55,168 nucleotides of DNA from an uncultured Eubacteriales bacterium (GCA_900545815.1 URAM01000009.1:1-55168); one strand, 5' to 3'; positions 16,062-25,412 are shown, numbered from the stretch's first letter. The notes: generated by a model not told the origin, from the letters alone. Translations and numbers: made by a program.

Positions 16062-16577
16062 TTATTCTGATGCTTTGCCACCGTTGCAGCCGCAATCGAC
16101 AGGCATGGTGTCATCCTCCCGAATCCAATCTTCTACATGTACCACGCTGTAGGCGGTCTTGCTGCTGCGGATGATGACCCGCTCAATGCCGGCGTTGATG
16201 ATGAGGCGACGGCACATGGAGCAGGAGGTGGTGTCCCCCAGCAGCTGGCCGGTCTTGGCGTCTCGACCGGAGAGATAGAGGGTCGCACCTAAGGTGTCGC
16301 TGCGGGCAGCGGAGATGATGGCGTTGGCTTCGGCGTGGACGCTGCGGCACAGCTCGTAGCGCTGTCCGCTGGGCACCTGCAATTCCTCTCTGGTGCAGCG
16401 GCCTAAGTCCACACAGTTCTTCCGCCCTCTGGGGGCGCCATTGTAGCCGGTGGAAACGATCTCGTCATTACGGACGATGATGGCTCCGTAGTGTCTGCGC
16501 AGGCAGGTGGAACGCTCCAGCACTGCGTCAGCAATATTCAGATAGTAATTGACCTTATCCACTCGTTTCGGTTCCAT
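16062..16577 (-). CDS. deoxycytidylate (dCMP) deaminase, ComEB-like
   Basis: A 171-residue zinc deaminase converting dCMP to dUMP for dTTP synthesis. The zinc and catalytic residues are in SVHAEANAI and TSCSMCRRLIINAG. The ComEB-like N-terminus CLRRHYGAIIV and TGYNGAPRG complete the family pattern. The extra C-terminal tail ends in a small Cys/Gly cluster (VDCGCNGG). The start MEPKRVDKVNYYL has GGCGGGGG upstream. It is a single-gene unit between two terminators. Confidence 0.93.
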   Translation of the reverse strand: MEPKRVDKVNYYLNIADAVLERSTCLRRHYGAIIVRNDEIVSTGYNGAPRGRKNCVDLGRCTREELQVPSGQRYELCRSVHAEANAIISAARSDTLGATLYLSGRDAKTGQLLGDTTSCSMCRRLIINAGIERVIIRSSKTAYSVVHVEDWIREDDTMPVDCGCNGGKASE

Positions 16578-16640
16578 TCCGGCCCCCGCCTTTCGTTGGT
16601 TTTTTCCATATTATACGGAGTTTTTCCCCTGGTGACAAGA

Positions 16641-16678
16641 GAAAAAACCACCGATTTTTCACCATCAGTGGTTTTTCC
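16641..16678 (-). terminator. terminator after the DUF4015 protein gene
   Basis: On the minus strand the arms AAAACCACTGAT / ATCGGTGGTTTT surround a short loop and run into TTTTTTC. Confidence 0.65.
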
Positions 16679-16686
16679 TGTCGTGC

Positions 16687-17844
16687 TTATTTCAGAACGG
16701 CCTGACAGACGGTCTGTCCGGCGTCCAGATTGTTGGTGAACACGCCCAGAGGACGTTCCTTCATGCCAGCCTCCGCCAGCTTCTGTTCCAGGGCGTTCAG
16801 GTCGCTGTTGCCAGCGTCGGTGAGCCAGACGCGGCTGAGCTTGCTCAGGTTGTCCAGGGTCTGCCCACTCTTGGCATCGCTGCCGGTCTGAATGGTGTCC
16901 GCCGTGGTGACCACGGAGAGCTTTGCACCTCCCTGCTCTGCCGCCTGGGCAGCCTGGTCGTAGAAGTCGCCGATGATCTGGGCGAACTTGGCTGTATCGT
17001 AATTTTCATCCTTCTTGATGGTGTCGATCTTACCCTCGGTGGGGAAGCCGGCGTTGTAGAGCAGGATCTCGTCAAAGCCCATCTGGGACAGCTCGCCTAC
17101 GATCCCCACCAGGTAGTCCCGCACCTTCTCATAGCTGGGGTTGCCCCAGCCATAGTTGTTGTTGGGTCCCATCCAGTTGAAGCCGTACTCGGTCATAAAG
17201 GCCAGCTCCTTCTGGCCGCCCATGGCACGGTCTTCAAAGCAGTCTACATAGGCGATGGTGTAGATATTCTGAGCCTTCAGCTGCTGCACGAGCTGTGCCG
17301 CCTGGTCTACCTGCTGACCGGTGGCAGTGTCCACCTTCTTGACGGCGGAACGCCCCAGCTGCTTGGCAAGATCCTGATCGGACACATAGCGCAGAGTACC
17401 ATCGGCCGCCTTCATCTCCAGCAGTACCGCGTCCGCCTTCTTGCCCTCCAGAAGGGTCTTGGCATCCCCTTGGAGCAGCTCGCTCTGATCCAGCTGGACT
17501 GCCTTCACACTGTCTCCGGTGATGGGCACAGTGGAATCCGGTTCCTTGGTCTGATCGTCCGGCTTCGGCTCCGTGACTACCTGACTGACGTCTGGTGCGG
17601 CAGAGGAGGCCGCCCCATCGCTGCTGTCCGGCTCACTGGAGTCCGACGTCTGCTGTGCCCAGGGAAGCACCAGCTTTCCGCCCTCGTCCGTATAGACCAT
17701 ATACCGTTGCAGACCCACGATGGCCAGCACCAAGCTCAATACAACCACCGCCAAAACGATGACGATCACTTTTACGATTGGGGATGGCCCGCCGCCGCCA
17801 TAATAGGTGTGGTAGCCATACCGATCTCTTCTTCTCATTCTCAT
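16687..17844 (-). CDS. membrane-anchored DUF4015 (putative glycoside hydrolase) protein
   Basis: A 385-residue protein. An Arg-rich cytoplasmic start is followed by one membrane helix (about 24-46), an acidic Ser/Asp/Pro linker (about 65-105) and a TIM-barrel-like domain. The barrel shows family pieces: IYTIAYVDCFEDRAMG, NWMGPNNNYGWGNPSYEKVRDYLVGI and GFDEILLYNAGFPTEGKI. The last matches the DUF4015 signature FDEIQFDYVRFP, but the second Asp-Tyr-Val-Arg is replaced by Tyr-Asn-Ala-Gly. It may bind sugar without hydrolysing it, or use different residues. It lies 39 bases after a MarR regulator on the same strand, so the two are probably one operon. Confidence 0.7.
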   Translation of the reverse strand: MRMRRRDRYGYHTYYGGGGPSPIVKVIVIVLAVVVLSLVLAIVGLQRYMVYTDEGGKLVLPWAQQTSDSSEPDSSDGAASSAAPDVSQVVTEPKPDDQTKEPDSTVPITGDSVKAVQLDQSELLQGDAKTLLEGKKADAVLLEMKAADGTLRYVSDQDLAKQLGRSAVKKVDTATGQQVDQAAQLVQQLKAQNIYTIAYVDCFEDRAMGGQKELAFMTEYGFNWMGPNNNYGWGNPSYEKVRDYLVGIVGELSQMGFDEILLYNAGFPTEGKIDTIKKDENYDTAKFAQIIGDFYDQAAQAAEQGGAKLSVVTTADTIQTGSDAKSGQTLDNLSKLSRVWLTDAGNSDLNALEQKLAEAGMKERPLGVFTNNLDAGQTVCQAVLK

Positions 17845-17883
17845 TGTTCACACGCCTTTTTCCAGGGCGCTGCCGCCCGCTGG

Positions 17884-18312
17884 TTATCCCGGCCGCTTCA
17901 GTGCTTTTTCCAGCACCGCCAGTCCGGTCTGGATCTGCTCGATCTCCTCCGGACTCATGCGGCCGATCAGATCCGGGAATTTGCGCAGCACAGAGGATTC
18001 AATCTCCTCCCGCACGTCCTCATAGTGGGGCGTCAACGCCACATAGACCACCCGACGATCCTTTTCCGAACGGATGCGCTGGATCAATTCCATCTGCTCC
18101 AGACGATCCAGCACACCAGAGATGGTGCTGTTGGCACTGCCGGTGGCCTTGGCCAGCTCGCTGATGGGCATGGGGCCTTCTGCGCTGAGGAGGGATAGGA
18201 CTAAGGTCTGGGGGAAGGTCAGGGTCACCGTTCCGAACTGACCGCGATATTCCTCAGAAATGCTGCGGTAGAGGCGTAAATATCCGTGTAAAATTTGCTT
18301 GGCTGTCTGCAT
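17884..18312 (-). CDS. MarR-family transcriptional regulator
   Basis: A 142-residue winged-helix regulator. The DNA-binding part reads SAEGPMPISELAKATGSANS, then ISGVLDRLEQMELIQRIRSEKDRR, the classic MarR recognition helix and wing. The N- and C-terminal helices form the dimer. AAGGAGAG precedes the ATG. A TAGGA/TCCTA inverted repeat lies 34 bases upstream of the gene and may be its own operator. The downstream partner is the DUF4015 protein, so it may sense an envelope or antimicrobial signal; the ligand is unknown. Confidence 0.88.
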   Translation of the reverse strand: MQTAKQILHGYLRLYRSISEEYRGQFGTVTLTFPQTLVLSLLSAEGPMPISELAKATGSANSTISGVLDRLEQMELIQRIRSEKDRRVVYVALTPHYEDVREEIESSVLRKFPDLIGRMSPEEIEQIQTGLAVLEKALKRPG

Positions 18313-18345
18313 TGTTTTGCCGCTCTCCTTCCTTGGTATGGAGTC

Positions 18346-18363
18346 TAGGATATTTTAGTCCTA
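18346..18363. promoter_or_regulatory. candidate MarR operator
   Basis: Inverted repeat TAGGATATTTTAGTCCTA (5-bp perfect arms TAGGA / TCCTA, 8-base spacer) just upstream of the marR gene. Size and place fit autorepression; this is inference. Confidence 0.4.
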
Positions 18364-18515
18364 ATAAGGCCAGGATAATCAAGAAGAAAGCGCTCTGTCA
18401 ATACAACGTCTTCGGAATTCACGGATAATTTACATTGCCTTCACGATTTGTTTTGATTTTGTCCGAAGTATTCCAACTCTGTTTTTTATTGTCCCAATCT
18501 TTTCGGCAAAAGTCA

Positions 18516-18535
18516 AGGGGGAATTTGTCTCCCCC
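18516..18535 (-). terminator. weak terminator after yifB
   Basis: On the minus strand GGGGGA / TCCCCC arms with an 8-base loop, followed by TTGACTTTT, 13 bases after the yifB stop. Confidence 0.5.
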
Positions 18536-18547
18536 GACCTGCCCGTT

Positions 18548-20065
18548 TCACTCGTCCAAATACCCGGTCGTCCGGTACTGCAACGCCTCCGCCAAATGGT
18601 TGGGGGCGATGTCCGCCGCCCCAGCCAGGTCGGCGATGGTGCGCGCCAGGCGCAGGATGCGGTCATAGCTTCGGGCGGTCAGCTCCATCTTGTCATAAGC
18701 CTGCCGCATAAGCGCCGTCCCTGCTTCGTCCAGGACGCAGTAGGTGCGCAGCTCCTCCTGCCCCATCTGGGCATTGCACACCAGGCCGGAGGCGGCATAG
18801 CGCTGGTTCTGGATGGCACGAGCCTTGTTCACCCGCTCCCGAATGGCGGCGGAGGGTTCGCCGGGCTTCCGGCGGGTCAACTCCTCAAAGTCCAGGGCGG
18901 CCACTTCCACCTTCATGTCGATGCGATCCAACAGCGGGCCGGAGATGCGGCTGCGGTAGCGCTGCACCTGCTTGATGCCGCACTGACAGCGTCCGCCGGG
19001 GTGGCCGTACCAGCCGCATTTACAGGGGTTCATGGCGCAGACCAGCATGAACCGGCTGGGGAAGGTCATGGTGCCGGAGACACGGGAAATCTGCACCTGG
19101 CCGTCCTCCAAGGGCTGGCGCAAAACTTCCAAGGTACTCTTTTGGAACTCCGGCAGCTCATCCAAAAAGAGCACCCCGTGGTGTGCCAGCGAAATCTCAC
19201 CCGGTCGTGGGAAGCTGCCCCCTCCGGCCAGGGCACGGGCAGATATGGTGTGATGGGGCGCCCGGAAGGGGCGGCGGGTGACCAAAGGGTGAGCGCTGTC
19301 CGTAAGGCCGCAGACCGACCACAGCTCGGTGGCCTCCAACGCCTCCTGTCGGGTCAGGTCGGGCAGGATAGACGGCAGGCGCTTGGCCAGCATACTCTTA
19401 CCCGCACCAGGCGGGCCTACCATGAGCACATGATGGCCGCCAGCGGCGGCGATCTCCAGGGCGCGTTTGGCCTGCTCCTGCCCCTTTACATCAGCAAAAT
19501 CCGGCAGGTCGTCTGCGGTCATGTCCCACTGAGCCGGTTCTGCCGGCTGGAGCTCCTGCCGACCGTTCAGGTGGCTGACCAGTTGATTGAGGTTTTTCAC
19601 CGGATAGATCTGCAATCCGTCTGCAAACGCAGCCTCCGCTGCGTTCTCCGCCGGAACAAACAGTCCCTCCATGCCAGCCCGCTGGGCGGCCAGCGCCATG
19701 GGCAGTATCCCCCGCACGGGGCGCAGCTCGCCGGACAGAGCCACCTCGCCTACAAAGCCCCATCGAGACAGATCGCCAAAGATCTGGCCGCTGCCTTGGA
19801 GCAGTCCCACCAGCATGGGCAGGTCGTAGACCGTCCCCTCTTTGCGCCGGTCGGCAGGCGCCAAGTTGACGGTGATGCGAGCCAGCGGGAAGGTGTATCC
19901 GGCGTTTTTCGTTGCCGAGCGCACCCGATTCCGTGCTTCCTTCACCGCCGTATCCGGCAGCCCCACCACGTCAAAGGTGGGCAGGCCATCGGACAGGTCA
20001 CATTCCACTTTTACCTCATAGCCTGCTACGCCGGTCAGCCCCAGCGAACGCACTACGGACACCAC
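18548..20065 (-). CDS. yifB: YifB/ComM-family Mg-chelatase-like AAA+ ATPase
   Basis: A 505-residue AAA+ ATPase. The N-terminal Lon-protease-like ChlI domain (about 1-165) includes CDLSDGLPTFDVVGLPDTAV and ITVNLAPADRRKEG. The Walker A is GPPGAGKSMLAKRLP, and Walker B is in HGVLFLDELPEF. A Cys-rich segment (CAMNPCKCGWYGHPGGRCQC) and a C-terminal Mg-chelatase domain follow. In naturally competent bacteria the homologue ComM is a branch-migration helicase; in clostridia the role is less clear. The start MVSVVRSLGLTGV is standard for the family. It is a single-gene unit. Confidence 0.93.
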   Translation of the reverse strand: MVSVVRSLGLTGVAGYEVKVECDLSDGLPTFDVVGLPDTAVKEARNRVRSATKNAGYTFPLARITVNLAPADRRKEGTVYDLPMLVGLLQGSGQIFGDLSRWGFVGEVALSGELRPVRGILPMALAAQRAGMEGLFVPAENAAEAAFADGLQIYPVKNLNQLVSHLNGRQELQPAEPAQWDMTADDLPDFADVKGQEQAKRALEIAAAGGHHVLMVGPPGAGKSMLAKRLPSILPDLTRQEALEATELWSVCGLTDSAHPLVTRRPFRAPHHTISARALAGGGSFPRPGEISLAHHGVLFLDELPEFQKSTLEVLRQPLEDGQVQISRVSGTMTFPSRFMLVCAMNPCKCGWYGHPGGRCQCGIKQVQRYRSRISGPLLDRIDMKVEVAALDFEELTRRKPGEPSAAIRERVNKARAIQNQRYAASGLVCNAQMGQEELRTYCVLDEAGTALMRQAYDKMELTARSYDRILRLARTIADLAGAADIAPNHLAEALQYRTTGYLDE

Positions 20066-20763
20066 AGCAATCCCCTCCTTTTCTCTTTCCTACGCTTTTT
20101 GTCTTCCTCATTTTACTGTTTTCCCCTTTTAAATGCAATACACCTCCGTAAAAACTGCAAAATTTTCCGTGCCCTTTTGCGCCAGCTCTCCCTGCCGCTT
20201 TCCACGCTCCGTCCGCTCTGTACTCCAGTCTGCTTCCGCATAGGGGGAATCCAACGGTTTGTCAAGGTTTCCAGGTCAAACCCACTTCCGCCCCAGGTTG
20301 TTCCCGCTGTGGGAGATTTCCCCCTTCTCTCTGTCAAATTCCGGTTGGGTCGAAGATTCTCCGTGGAAATGTCCTACTTTCTTGGAGGCGGCCAATTCTT
20401 TTTTGTAGACTTTTCTCCTTTCCCCTCAAAAAATGCAGGGAGAGCTTGCAAACAGAACTTGACATTGCAAAAGGAACAGCTCATCTTATGTCAACGCACC
20501 GCCACTTAAATCAACACATTTGCCAAACAGTTTGTCAAAAGAAATTGGTATTTATTCTTTACGAAACCTCTTTTTTCTCATAGATTTTTTATATCTTTCT
20601 CAAGTTTTTTCCTATTTTCACATTCAAACCTTTTTTGAAAGAAGTGCATTTTCTGTATTTACAAACGGTCAAACTACTGGTATGATAATGATGCTTCAAA
20701 CATCTACCCCTTCGTCCTGACGATATTAATTTTATGAGGAATAATACTAAGGAGGTTACTATA
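20066..20763. other. long intergenic region upstream of nifJ
   Basis: Nearly 700 bases between the divergent yifB and nifJ genes. The left part is pyrimidine-rich on the plus strand; the right 200 bases are strongly A+T-rich. The nifJ promoter is at 20658-20686. A second TTGACA lies near 20458 without a good -10. The short ORFs here have no ribosome binding site and look random. No known RNA family was recognised. Confidence 0.55.
20658..20686 (+). promoter_or_regulatory. promoter of nifJ
   Basis: TTTACA, 17 bases, TATGAT, preceded by a long A+T-rich tract that may act as an UP element. The leader is about 70 bases with an AAGGAGG ribosome binding site. Confidence 0.75.
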
Positions 20764-23700
20764 ATGGTAGTTCGAAAGAAGAAATCTATGGACGCCAATA
20801 ACGCCGCTGCGTGGGTCTCCTACGCATTTACTGAAGTGGCCGGCATCTATCCGATTACTCCTTCCAGCCCCATGGCTGACTATGTGGATCAGTGGTCTGC
20901 CCAGGGTCAGAAGAACATCTTTGGCAATCCTGTCAAGGTCATCGAAATGCAGTCCGAGGCTGGCGCTTCCGGCACCGTCCACGGTTCCCTGTCCGCTGGT
21001 GCCCTGACCACCACCTACACGGCTTCTCAGGGTCTGCTGCTGATGATCCCCAATATGTATAAAATTGCAGGCGAGCTGCTCCCCGGCGTCTTCCACGTCG
21101 CTGCTCGTGCCCTGACCACCCATGCCCTGAACATCTTCGGCGACCACGAAGACGTTATGGCCTGCCGTCAGACCGGCTTTGCTATGCTGGCTGAATCCAA
21201 CCCCCAGGAAGTCATGGATCTGGCTCCTGTGGCTCATCTGGCTGCCATCGAAGGCCGCGTCCCCTTCCTGAACTTCTTTGACGGCTTCCGTACCTCTCAC
21301 GAGATTCAGAAGCTGTCCGTTTGGGACTATGCTGACCTGGCCGACATGGTGGATATGGATGCTGTGGCCGCTTTCCGTGCCCGCTCCCTGAACCCCAACC
21401 ATGGCACCACCAAGGGCTGCCACGAGAACGACGACACCTTCTTCCAGCATCGTGAAGCCTGCAACAAGTATTACGATGCAGTGCCCGAGATCGTTGAAAA
21501 GTATATGGGCAAGATCAACGAGAAGCTGGGTACTGACTACAAGCTGTTCAACTACTACGGCGCTCCCGATGCAGACCGCATCATCATCGCCATGGGCTCC
21601 ATCACTGACGTGGCAAGCGAAGTGGTAGACTACCTGAACGCACACGGCGAAAAGGTCGGCCTGATCTTGGTTCGTCTGTATCGTCCCTTCGCAGCAGACC
21701 GTCTGCTGTCCGCAATCCCCGATACCGTCAAGAAGATTGCCGTCCTGGATCGTACCAAGGAACCCGGCGCTCTGGGCGAACCCCTGTATCTGGACGTGGT
21801 CACCGCTCTGGCAAAGGCTGGCCGCACTGACATCACCGTCTGCGGCGGTCGTTATGGTCTGGGCTCCAAGGATACTCCTCCTTCCTCCGCATTTGCTGTG
21901 TTTGAAGAACTGGCTAAGGATCAGCCCAAGGAACACTTCACCATCGGCATCACCGATGACCTGACCTATCTGTCTCTGGAGGAGAAGCCCTCTCCCAGCA
22001 CTTCTGCTCCCGGCACCATCGAGGCTAAGTTCTGGGGTCTGGGCGGCGACGGCACCGTTGGCGCCAACAAGAACTCCATCAAGATCATCGGCGACCACAC
22101 CGACAAGTACGTTCAGGCATACTTCCAGTATGACTCCAAGAAGACCGGCGGCGTCACCATCAGCCACCTGCGCTTCGGCGACAGCCCCATCCGCAGCCCC
22201 TACTATATCCATCAGGCAGACTTCGTGGCTTGCCACACCCCCGCTTATATCACCAAGGGCTTCAAGATCGTCAACGACGTCCGTGACGGCGGCACCTTCC
22301 TGATCAACTGCCAGTGGACTCCGGAAGAACTGGAACACCACCTGTCCGCAGATTCCAAGAAGTATATCCACGATCATAAGATCAATCTGTATACCATCAA
22401 CGCCATCGACCTGGCCAAGAAGGTGGGCATGGGCAAGCGCACCAACACCATCCTCCAGTCCGCTTTCTTCGCACTGGCCAAGGTGCTGCCTCCCGAAGAT
22501 GCCATCCAGTATATGAAGGACGCCGCAGAACACTCCTACCTGAAGAAGGGTCAGGATGTGGTTGATAAGAACTGGAACGCCATCGACGTGGGCGCTACCG
22601 CTTTTGTCAAGATTGATGTACCCGAAAGCTGGGCAAATCCCGCTCCCGATGCTCCTGAATCCGAACTGACCGGCCGTCCCGCTTCCGTCAAGATTGCGGA
22701 AACCCTGCTCAAGCCCATCGACAAGATGGACGGCTACAGCCTGCCTGTCTCCGCCTTTGAAGACGTGGCCGACGGCACCTTCCCCGATGGCGTCTCCGCC
22801 TTTGAAAAGCGCGGCGTTGCCACCAGCGTTGCCTGCTGGAACCCCGAAAAGTGTATCCAGTGCAACCAGTGCTCCTTCGTCTGTCCTCATGCTACCCTGC
22901 GTGTATACGCTCTGGACGAAGCAGAACAGGCTGCCGCTCCTGAAAACACCAAGATGGCTGATTTCAAGGTCGGCGCCGGCAAGGACAAGTACAAGTTTGC
23001 TATCTCCGTCTCTCCCCTGGACTGCATGGGCTGCGGCGCCTGCGCCAACATCTGCCCCACCAAGTCCATCACCATGGAAGATCTGGATTCTCAGCTGGAT
23101 CAGCAGCCCGTCTTCGATTACTGCGTAGACAAAGTCTCCGTCAAGGACGAGCTGGTTGACCAGACCGTCAAGGGCAGCCAGTTCCGTGAACCCCTGCTGG
23201 AGTTCTCCGGCTCCTGCGCAGGCTGCGCCGAATCCACCTATGGCCGTATGGTCACGCAGCTGTTCGGCGATCACATGATCATCTCCAACGCCACCGGCTG
23301 TTCCTCCATCTGGGGCGGCACCGCTGCTACCTCTCCCTACACCGTCAACAAGGAAGGCAAGGGTCCCGCTTGGGCCAACTCCCTGTTCGAAGACGGCGCA
23401 GAACACGGCTTGGGTCTGTACTATGGCCAGAAGTCCATCCGTGACGCTCTGGAACACTCCACCCGCGCTCTGCTGGAAGTTCCTCACGCTCGTCCCGAAC
23501 TGAAGGAAGCAGCACAGAAGTGGCTGGACACCTTCAATGACGGCAACGCAAACCAGGCTGCCACCAAGGATTATATCGCCGCTCTGGAAACCAGCATCAT
23601 GGGCGTCGATGAAGCCATCGCATTCCTGAGCACTGACGAAGGCAAGAAGGCTCTGGGTGCCAACGCCGAAAGCTATCTGGCTCATGTGAAGGAGCTGAAG

Positions 23701-24435
23701 GCTGCCGGTAAGGATCACTGTGACTGTGAGGCTTGCAGCCTGGCAGCAGACATCCTGTCCAAGAAGGATTATCTGAACAAGAAGTCCTGCTGGATCTTCG
23801 GCGGCGACGGCTGGGCATACGACATCGGCTTCGGCGGCGTAGACCACGTACTGGCATCCGGCGAAGACATCAACATCTTCGTCTTCGATACCGAAGTTTA
23901 TTCCAACACCGGCGGTCAGGCTTCCAAGGCCTCCAACATCGGTCAGGTGGCACAGTTCGCCTCCGCTGGTAAGAGCCTGGCAAAGAAGTCCCTGTCCGAG
24001 ATCATGATGCAGTATGGCTACGTCTATGTGGCACAGGTGGCCATGGGCGCCAACCCCGCACAGTGCATCAAGGCCGTTGTGGAAGCAGAGGCTTATCCCG
24101 GCCCCTCCATCATCATCGGCTACTGCCCCTGCGAACTGCACTCCATCCCCGGCGGCATGACCAACGCACAGGCCGAGATGAAGAAGGCTGTCAACTGCGG
24201 TTATTGGAACCTGTTCCGTTACAACCCCGCTGCCAAGGCAGAAGGCAAGCCCGCTTTCGTGCTGGACAGCAAGAAGCCGCAGAACGGCTATCGTGACTTC
24301 ATCATGGGCGAAGCGCGTTACTCTGCTCTGACCCGTTCCTTCCCCGAACGTGCGAAGGTACTGTTCCAGAAGGCAGAAGACACTGCCAACGCTCGTTATG
24401 AGCATCTGGAAAAGCTGGGCGATCTGTATAACTGA
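20764..24435 (+). CDS. nifJ: pyruvate:ferredoxin (flavodoxin) oxidoreductase
   Basis: A 1223-residue single-chain PFOR converting pyruvate and CoA to acetyl-CoA and CO2 while reducing ferredoxin; the key step of clostridial fermentation. Domain order is full: the N-terminal pyruvate-binding domain (YPITPSSPMAD), central gamma domain, two 4Fe-4S motifs CIQCNQCSFVCPHA (about 700) and CMGCGACANICPTKS (about 755), the proximal cluster CAGCAES, and the TPP-binding GDGWAYDIGFGG (about 1015). The ATG at 20764 follows AAGGAGG by 8 bases; the frame extends 10 codons upstream without a better site. Codon choice is highly biased, as in strongly expressed genes. A terminator follows. Confidence 0.97.
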   Translation: MVVRKKKSMDANNAAAWVSYAFTEVAGIYPITPSSPMADYVDQWSAQGQKNIFGNPVKVIEMQSEAGASGTVHGSLSAGALTTTYTASQGLLLMIPNMYKIAGELLPGVFHVAARALTTHALNIFGDHEDVMACRQTGFAMLAESNPQEVMDLAPVAHLAAIEGRVPFLNFFDGFRTSHEIQKLSVWDYADLADMVDMDAVAAFRARSLNPNHGTTKGCHENDDTFFQHREACNKYYDAVPEIVEKYMGKINEKLGTDYKLFNYYGAPDADRIIIAMGSITDVASEVVDYLNAHGEKVGLILVRLYRPFAADRLLSAIPDTVKKIAVLDRTKEPGALGEPLYLDVVTALAKAGRTDITVCGGRYGLGSKDTPPSSAFAVFEELAKDQPKEHFTIGITDDLTYLSLEEKPSPSTSAPGTIEAKFWGLGGDGTVGANKNSIKIIGDHTDKYVQAYFQYDSKKTGGVTISHLRFGDSPIRSPYYIHQADFVACHTPAYITKGFKIVNDVRDGGTFLINCQWTPEELEHHLSADSKKYIHDHKINLYTINAIDLAKKVGMGKRTNTILQSAFFALAKVLPPEDAIQYMKDAAEHSYLKKGQDVVDKNWNAIDVGATAFVKIDVPESWANPAPDAPESELTGRPASVKIAETLLKPIDKMDGYSLPVSAFEDVADGTFPDGVSAFEKRGVATSVACWNPEKCIQCNQCSFVCPHATLRVYALDEAEQAAAPENTKMADFKVGAGKDKYKFAISVSPLDCMGCGACANICPTKSITMEDLDSQLDQQPVFDYCVDKVSVKDELVDQTVKGSQFREPLLEFSGSCAGCAESTYGRMVTQLFGDHMIISNATGCSSIWGGTAATSPYTVNKEGKGPAWANSLFEDGAEHGLGLYYGQKSIRDALEHSTRALLEVPHARPELKEAAQKWLDTFNDGNANQAATKDYIAALETSIMGVDEAIAFLSTDEGKKALGANAESYLAHVKELKAAGKDHCDCEACSLAADILSKKDYLNKKSCWIFGGDGWAYDIGFGGVDHVLASGEDINIFVFDTEVYSNTGGQASKASNIGQVAQFASAGKSLAKKSLSEIMMQYGYVYVAQVAMGANPAQCIKAVVEAEAYPGPSIIIGYCPCELHSIPGGMTNAQAEMKKAVNCGYWNLFRYNPAAKAEGKPAFVLDSKKPQNGYRDFIMGEARYSALTRSFPERAKVLFQKAEDTANARYEHLEKLGDLYN

Positions 24436-24481
24436 TCTCTCAACCTATAAAAAACGTCTCTGACGCAACTTGATCCAAACC

Positions 24482-24515
24482 AACGCCTCCGGAACCCTGT
24501 TCCGGAGGCGTTTTT
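24482..24515 (+). terminator. terminator of nifJ
   Basis: Arms AACGCCTCCGGA / TCCGGAGGCGTT with a short loop and T5. Confidence 0.9.
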
Positions 24516-24594
24516 CGCCATGTTATCCTGCGTTGCTTGCGGCAACGGGTGGATCTGCGCTAGAATAGGGACACAAACAAAGGAGGCGAGCAGT

Positions 24595-25014
24595 ATGCTG
24601 CACGAAAATTTGAAGGCACTACGGAAACAGAAGGGGCTGACCCAGGAGGAGCTGGCCATCCGGCTCAACGTGGTGCGGCAGACGGTTTCCAAATGGGAGT
24701 CCGGACGTTCTGTGCCGGATGCGGATATTCTGCTGAAGATCGCTGACGTGTTGGATGTCTCCATCAGCGACCTGCTGGGAGCGGCGCTCCCCAACGATGA
24801 GACTCAGCAAAACGAGATCGCCGCCCAGCTCATCCGGCTCAACGAGCAGTACGCCATCCGCAACCGGCGGAGCAAGCGCATCTGGCGGGTCGTGCTGGGT
24901 GTGCTGGTCGGTCTGCTGGCGCTTATTGTTGTTGGTGCTGTTGTTTTCCGGGTCAATTTTGACTCCCCCACTGCCCAGACCACCAGTCAGGTAGTACAGG
25001 ATGTGGAGGAGTGA
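24595..25014 (+). CDS. membrane-anchored XRE-family regulator
   Basis: A 139-residue protein. Residues 1-65 are a Cro/CI-type HTH (LKALRKQKGLTQEELAIRLN, then VRQTVSKWESGRSVPDADIL). A basic segment (RNRRSKR) leads into one membrane helix at about 100-122 and a short outer tail. HTH-plus-membrane proteins of this type are common in gut Firmicutes and may sense envelope state. ATG 24595 has AAAGGAGG 8 bases upstream; the longer upstream frame overlaps the nifJ terminator. A TTGCGG-18-TAGAAT promoter is plausible near 24538-24567. Confidence 0.8.
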   Translation: MLHENLKALRKQKGLTQEELAIRLNVVRQTVSKWESGRSVPDADILLKIADVLDVSISDLLGAALPNDETQQNEIAAQLIRLNEQYAIRNRRSKRIWRVVLGVLVGLLALIVVGAVVFRVNFDSPTAQTTSQVVQDVEE

Positions 25015-25020
25015 TACAGC

Positions 25021-25057
25021 AAAAAAGCGTTGTCTGTTGTTCAGACAACGCTTTTTT
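25021..25057. terminator. bidirectional terminator
   Basis: Stem AAAAAAGCGTTGTCT / AGACAACGCTTTTTT between convergent genes. Confidence 0.9.
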
Positions 25058-25058
25058 C

Positions 25059-25337
25059 TTATAATAGGAAACTCAGCCCCCACACAGCTGCGATGACACC
25101 GCCGCCCAGGGCGAACCACAGCGCTTTGGGGAGCCAGCTCCACCAGACAGCGCCGCACACTCCGGCGCTGCGCCGCAGGTAGCCTGCCGCCGCCTGGCGA
25201 GCTTCCGCTACCACCTGGTCGGCGGAAACGGTGTTGTTGTGGAAGGCATCCTCCTTCATAAGGAAGATGGCCTGTTCAAAAAAACGGGGATCCGGAGATC
25301 GAACCACGATGACCCGTCGGGAAATGCCTTTTACCAT
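25059..25337 (-). CDS. small membrane protein, unknown, downstream of spoIIE
   Basis: A 92-residue protein not assigned to a family. The first half is soluble (KGISRRVIVVRSPDPRFFEQ, then FLMKEDAF and QVVAEARQAAAGYL). The C-terminal 25 residues are one hydrophobic helix (LWFALGGGVIAAVWGLSFLL), so it is probably tail-anchored. ATG 25337 has GAGGTG upstream; the longer frame would need a TTG with no ribosome binding site. It lies 75 bases after spoIIE on the same strand and may be cotranscribed with it, which hints at a sporulation or envelope link. Confidence 0.6.
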   Translation of the reverse strand: MVKGISRRVIVVRSPDPRFFEQAIFLMKEDAFHNNTVSADQVVAEARQAAAGYLRRSAGVCGAVWWSWLPKALWFALGGGVIAAVWGLSFLL

Positions 25338-25412
25338 GGCTGCCGCACCTCTCTTACCGAATTGAGACAAGCTGTCCCGCTATGTTTCCAGTATAACCCA
25401 ACGTGTGCAGAT

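Noticed and set aside
18596..20509. A 637-codon plus-strand frame across yifB
   Set aside because: Antisense shadow of a clear AAA+ gene, then runs into noncoding sequence.
20704..24405. A 1233-codon open frame antisense to nearly all of nifJ
   Set aside because: It mirrors the sense gene codon for codon. Highly biased codon use in nifJ avoids codons that read as stops on the other strand, so the long antisense frame is a by-product. Its translation has no recognisable domain.
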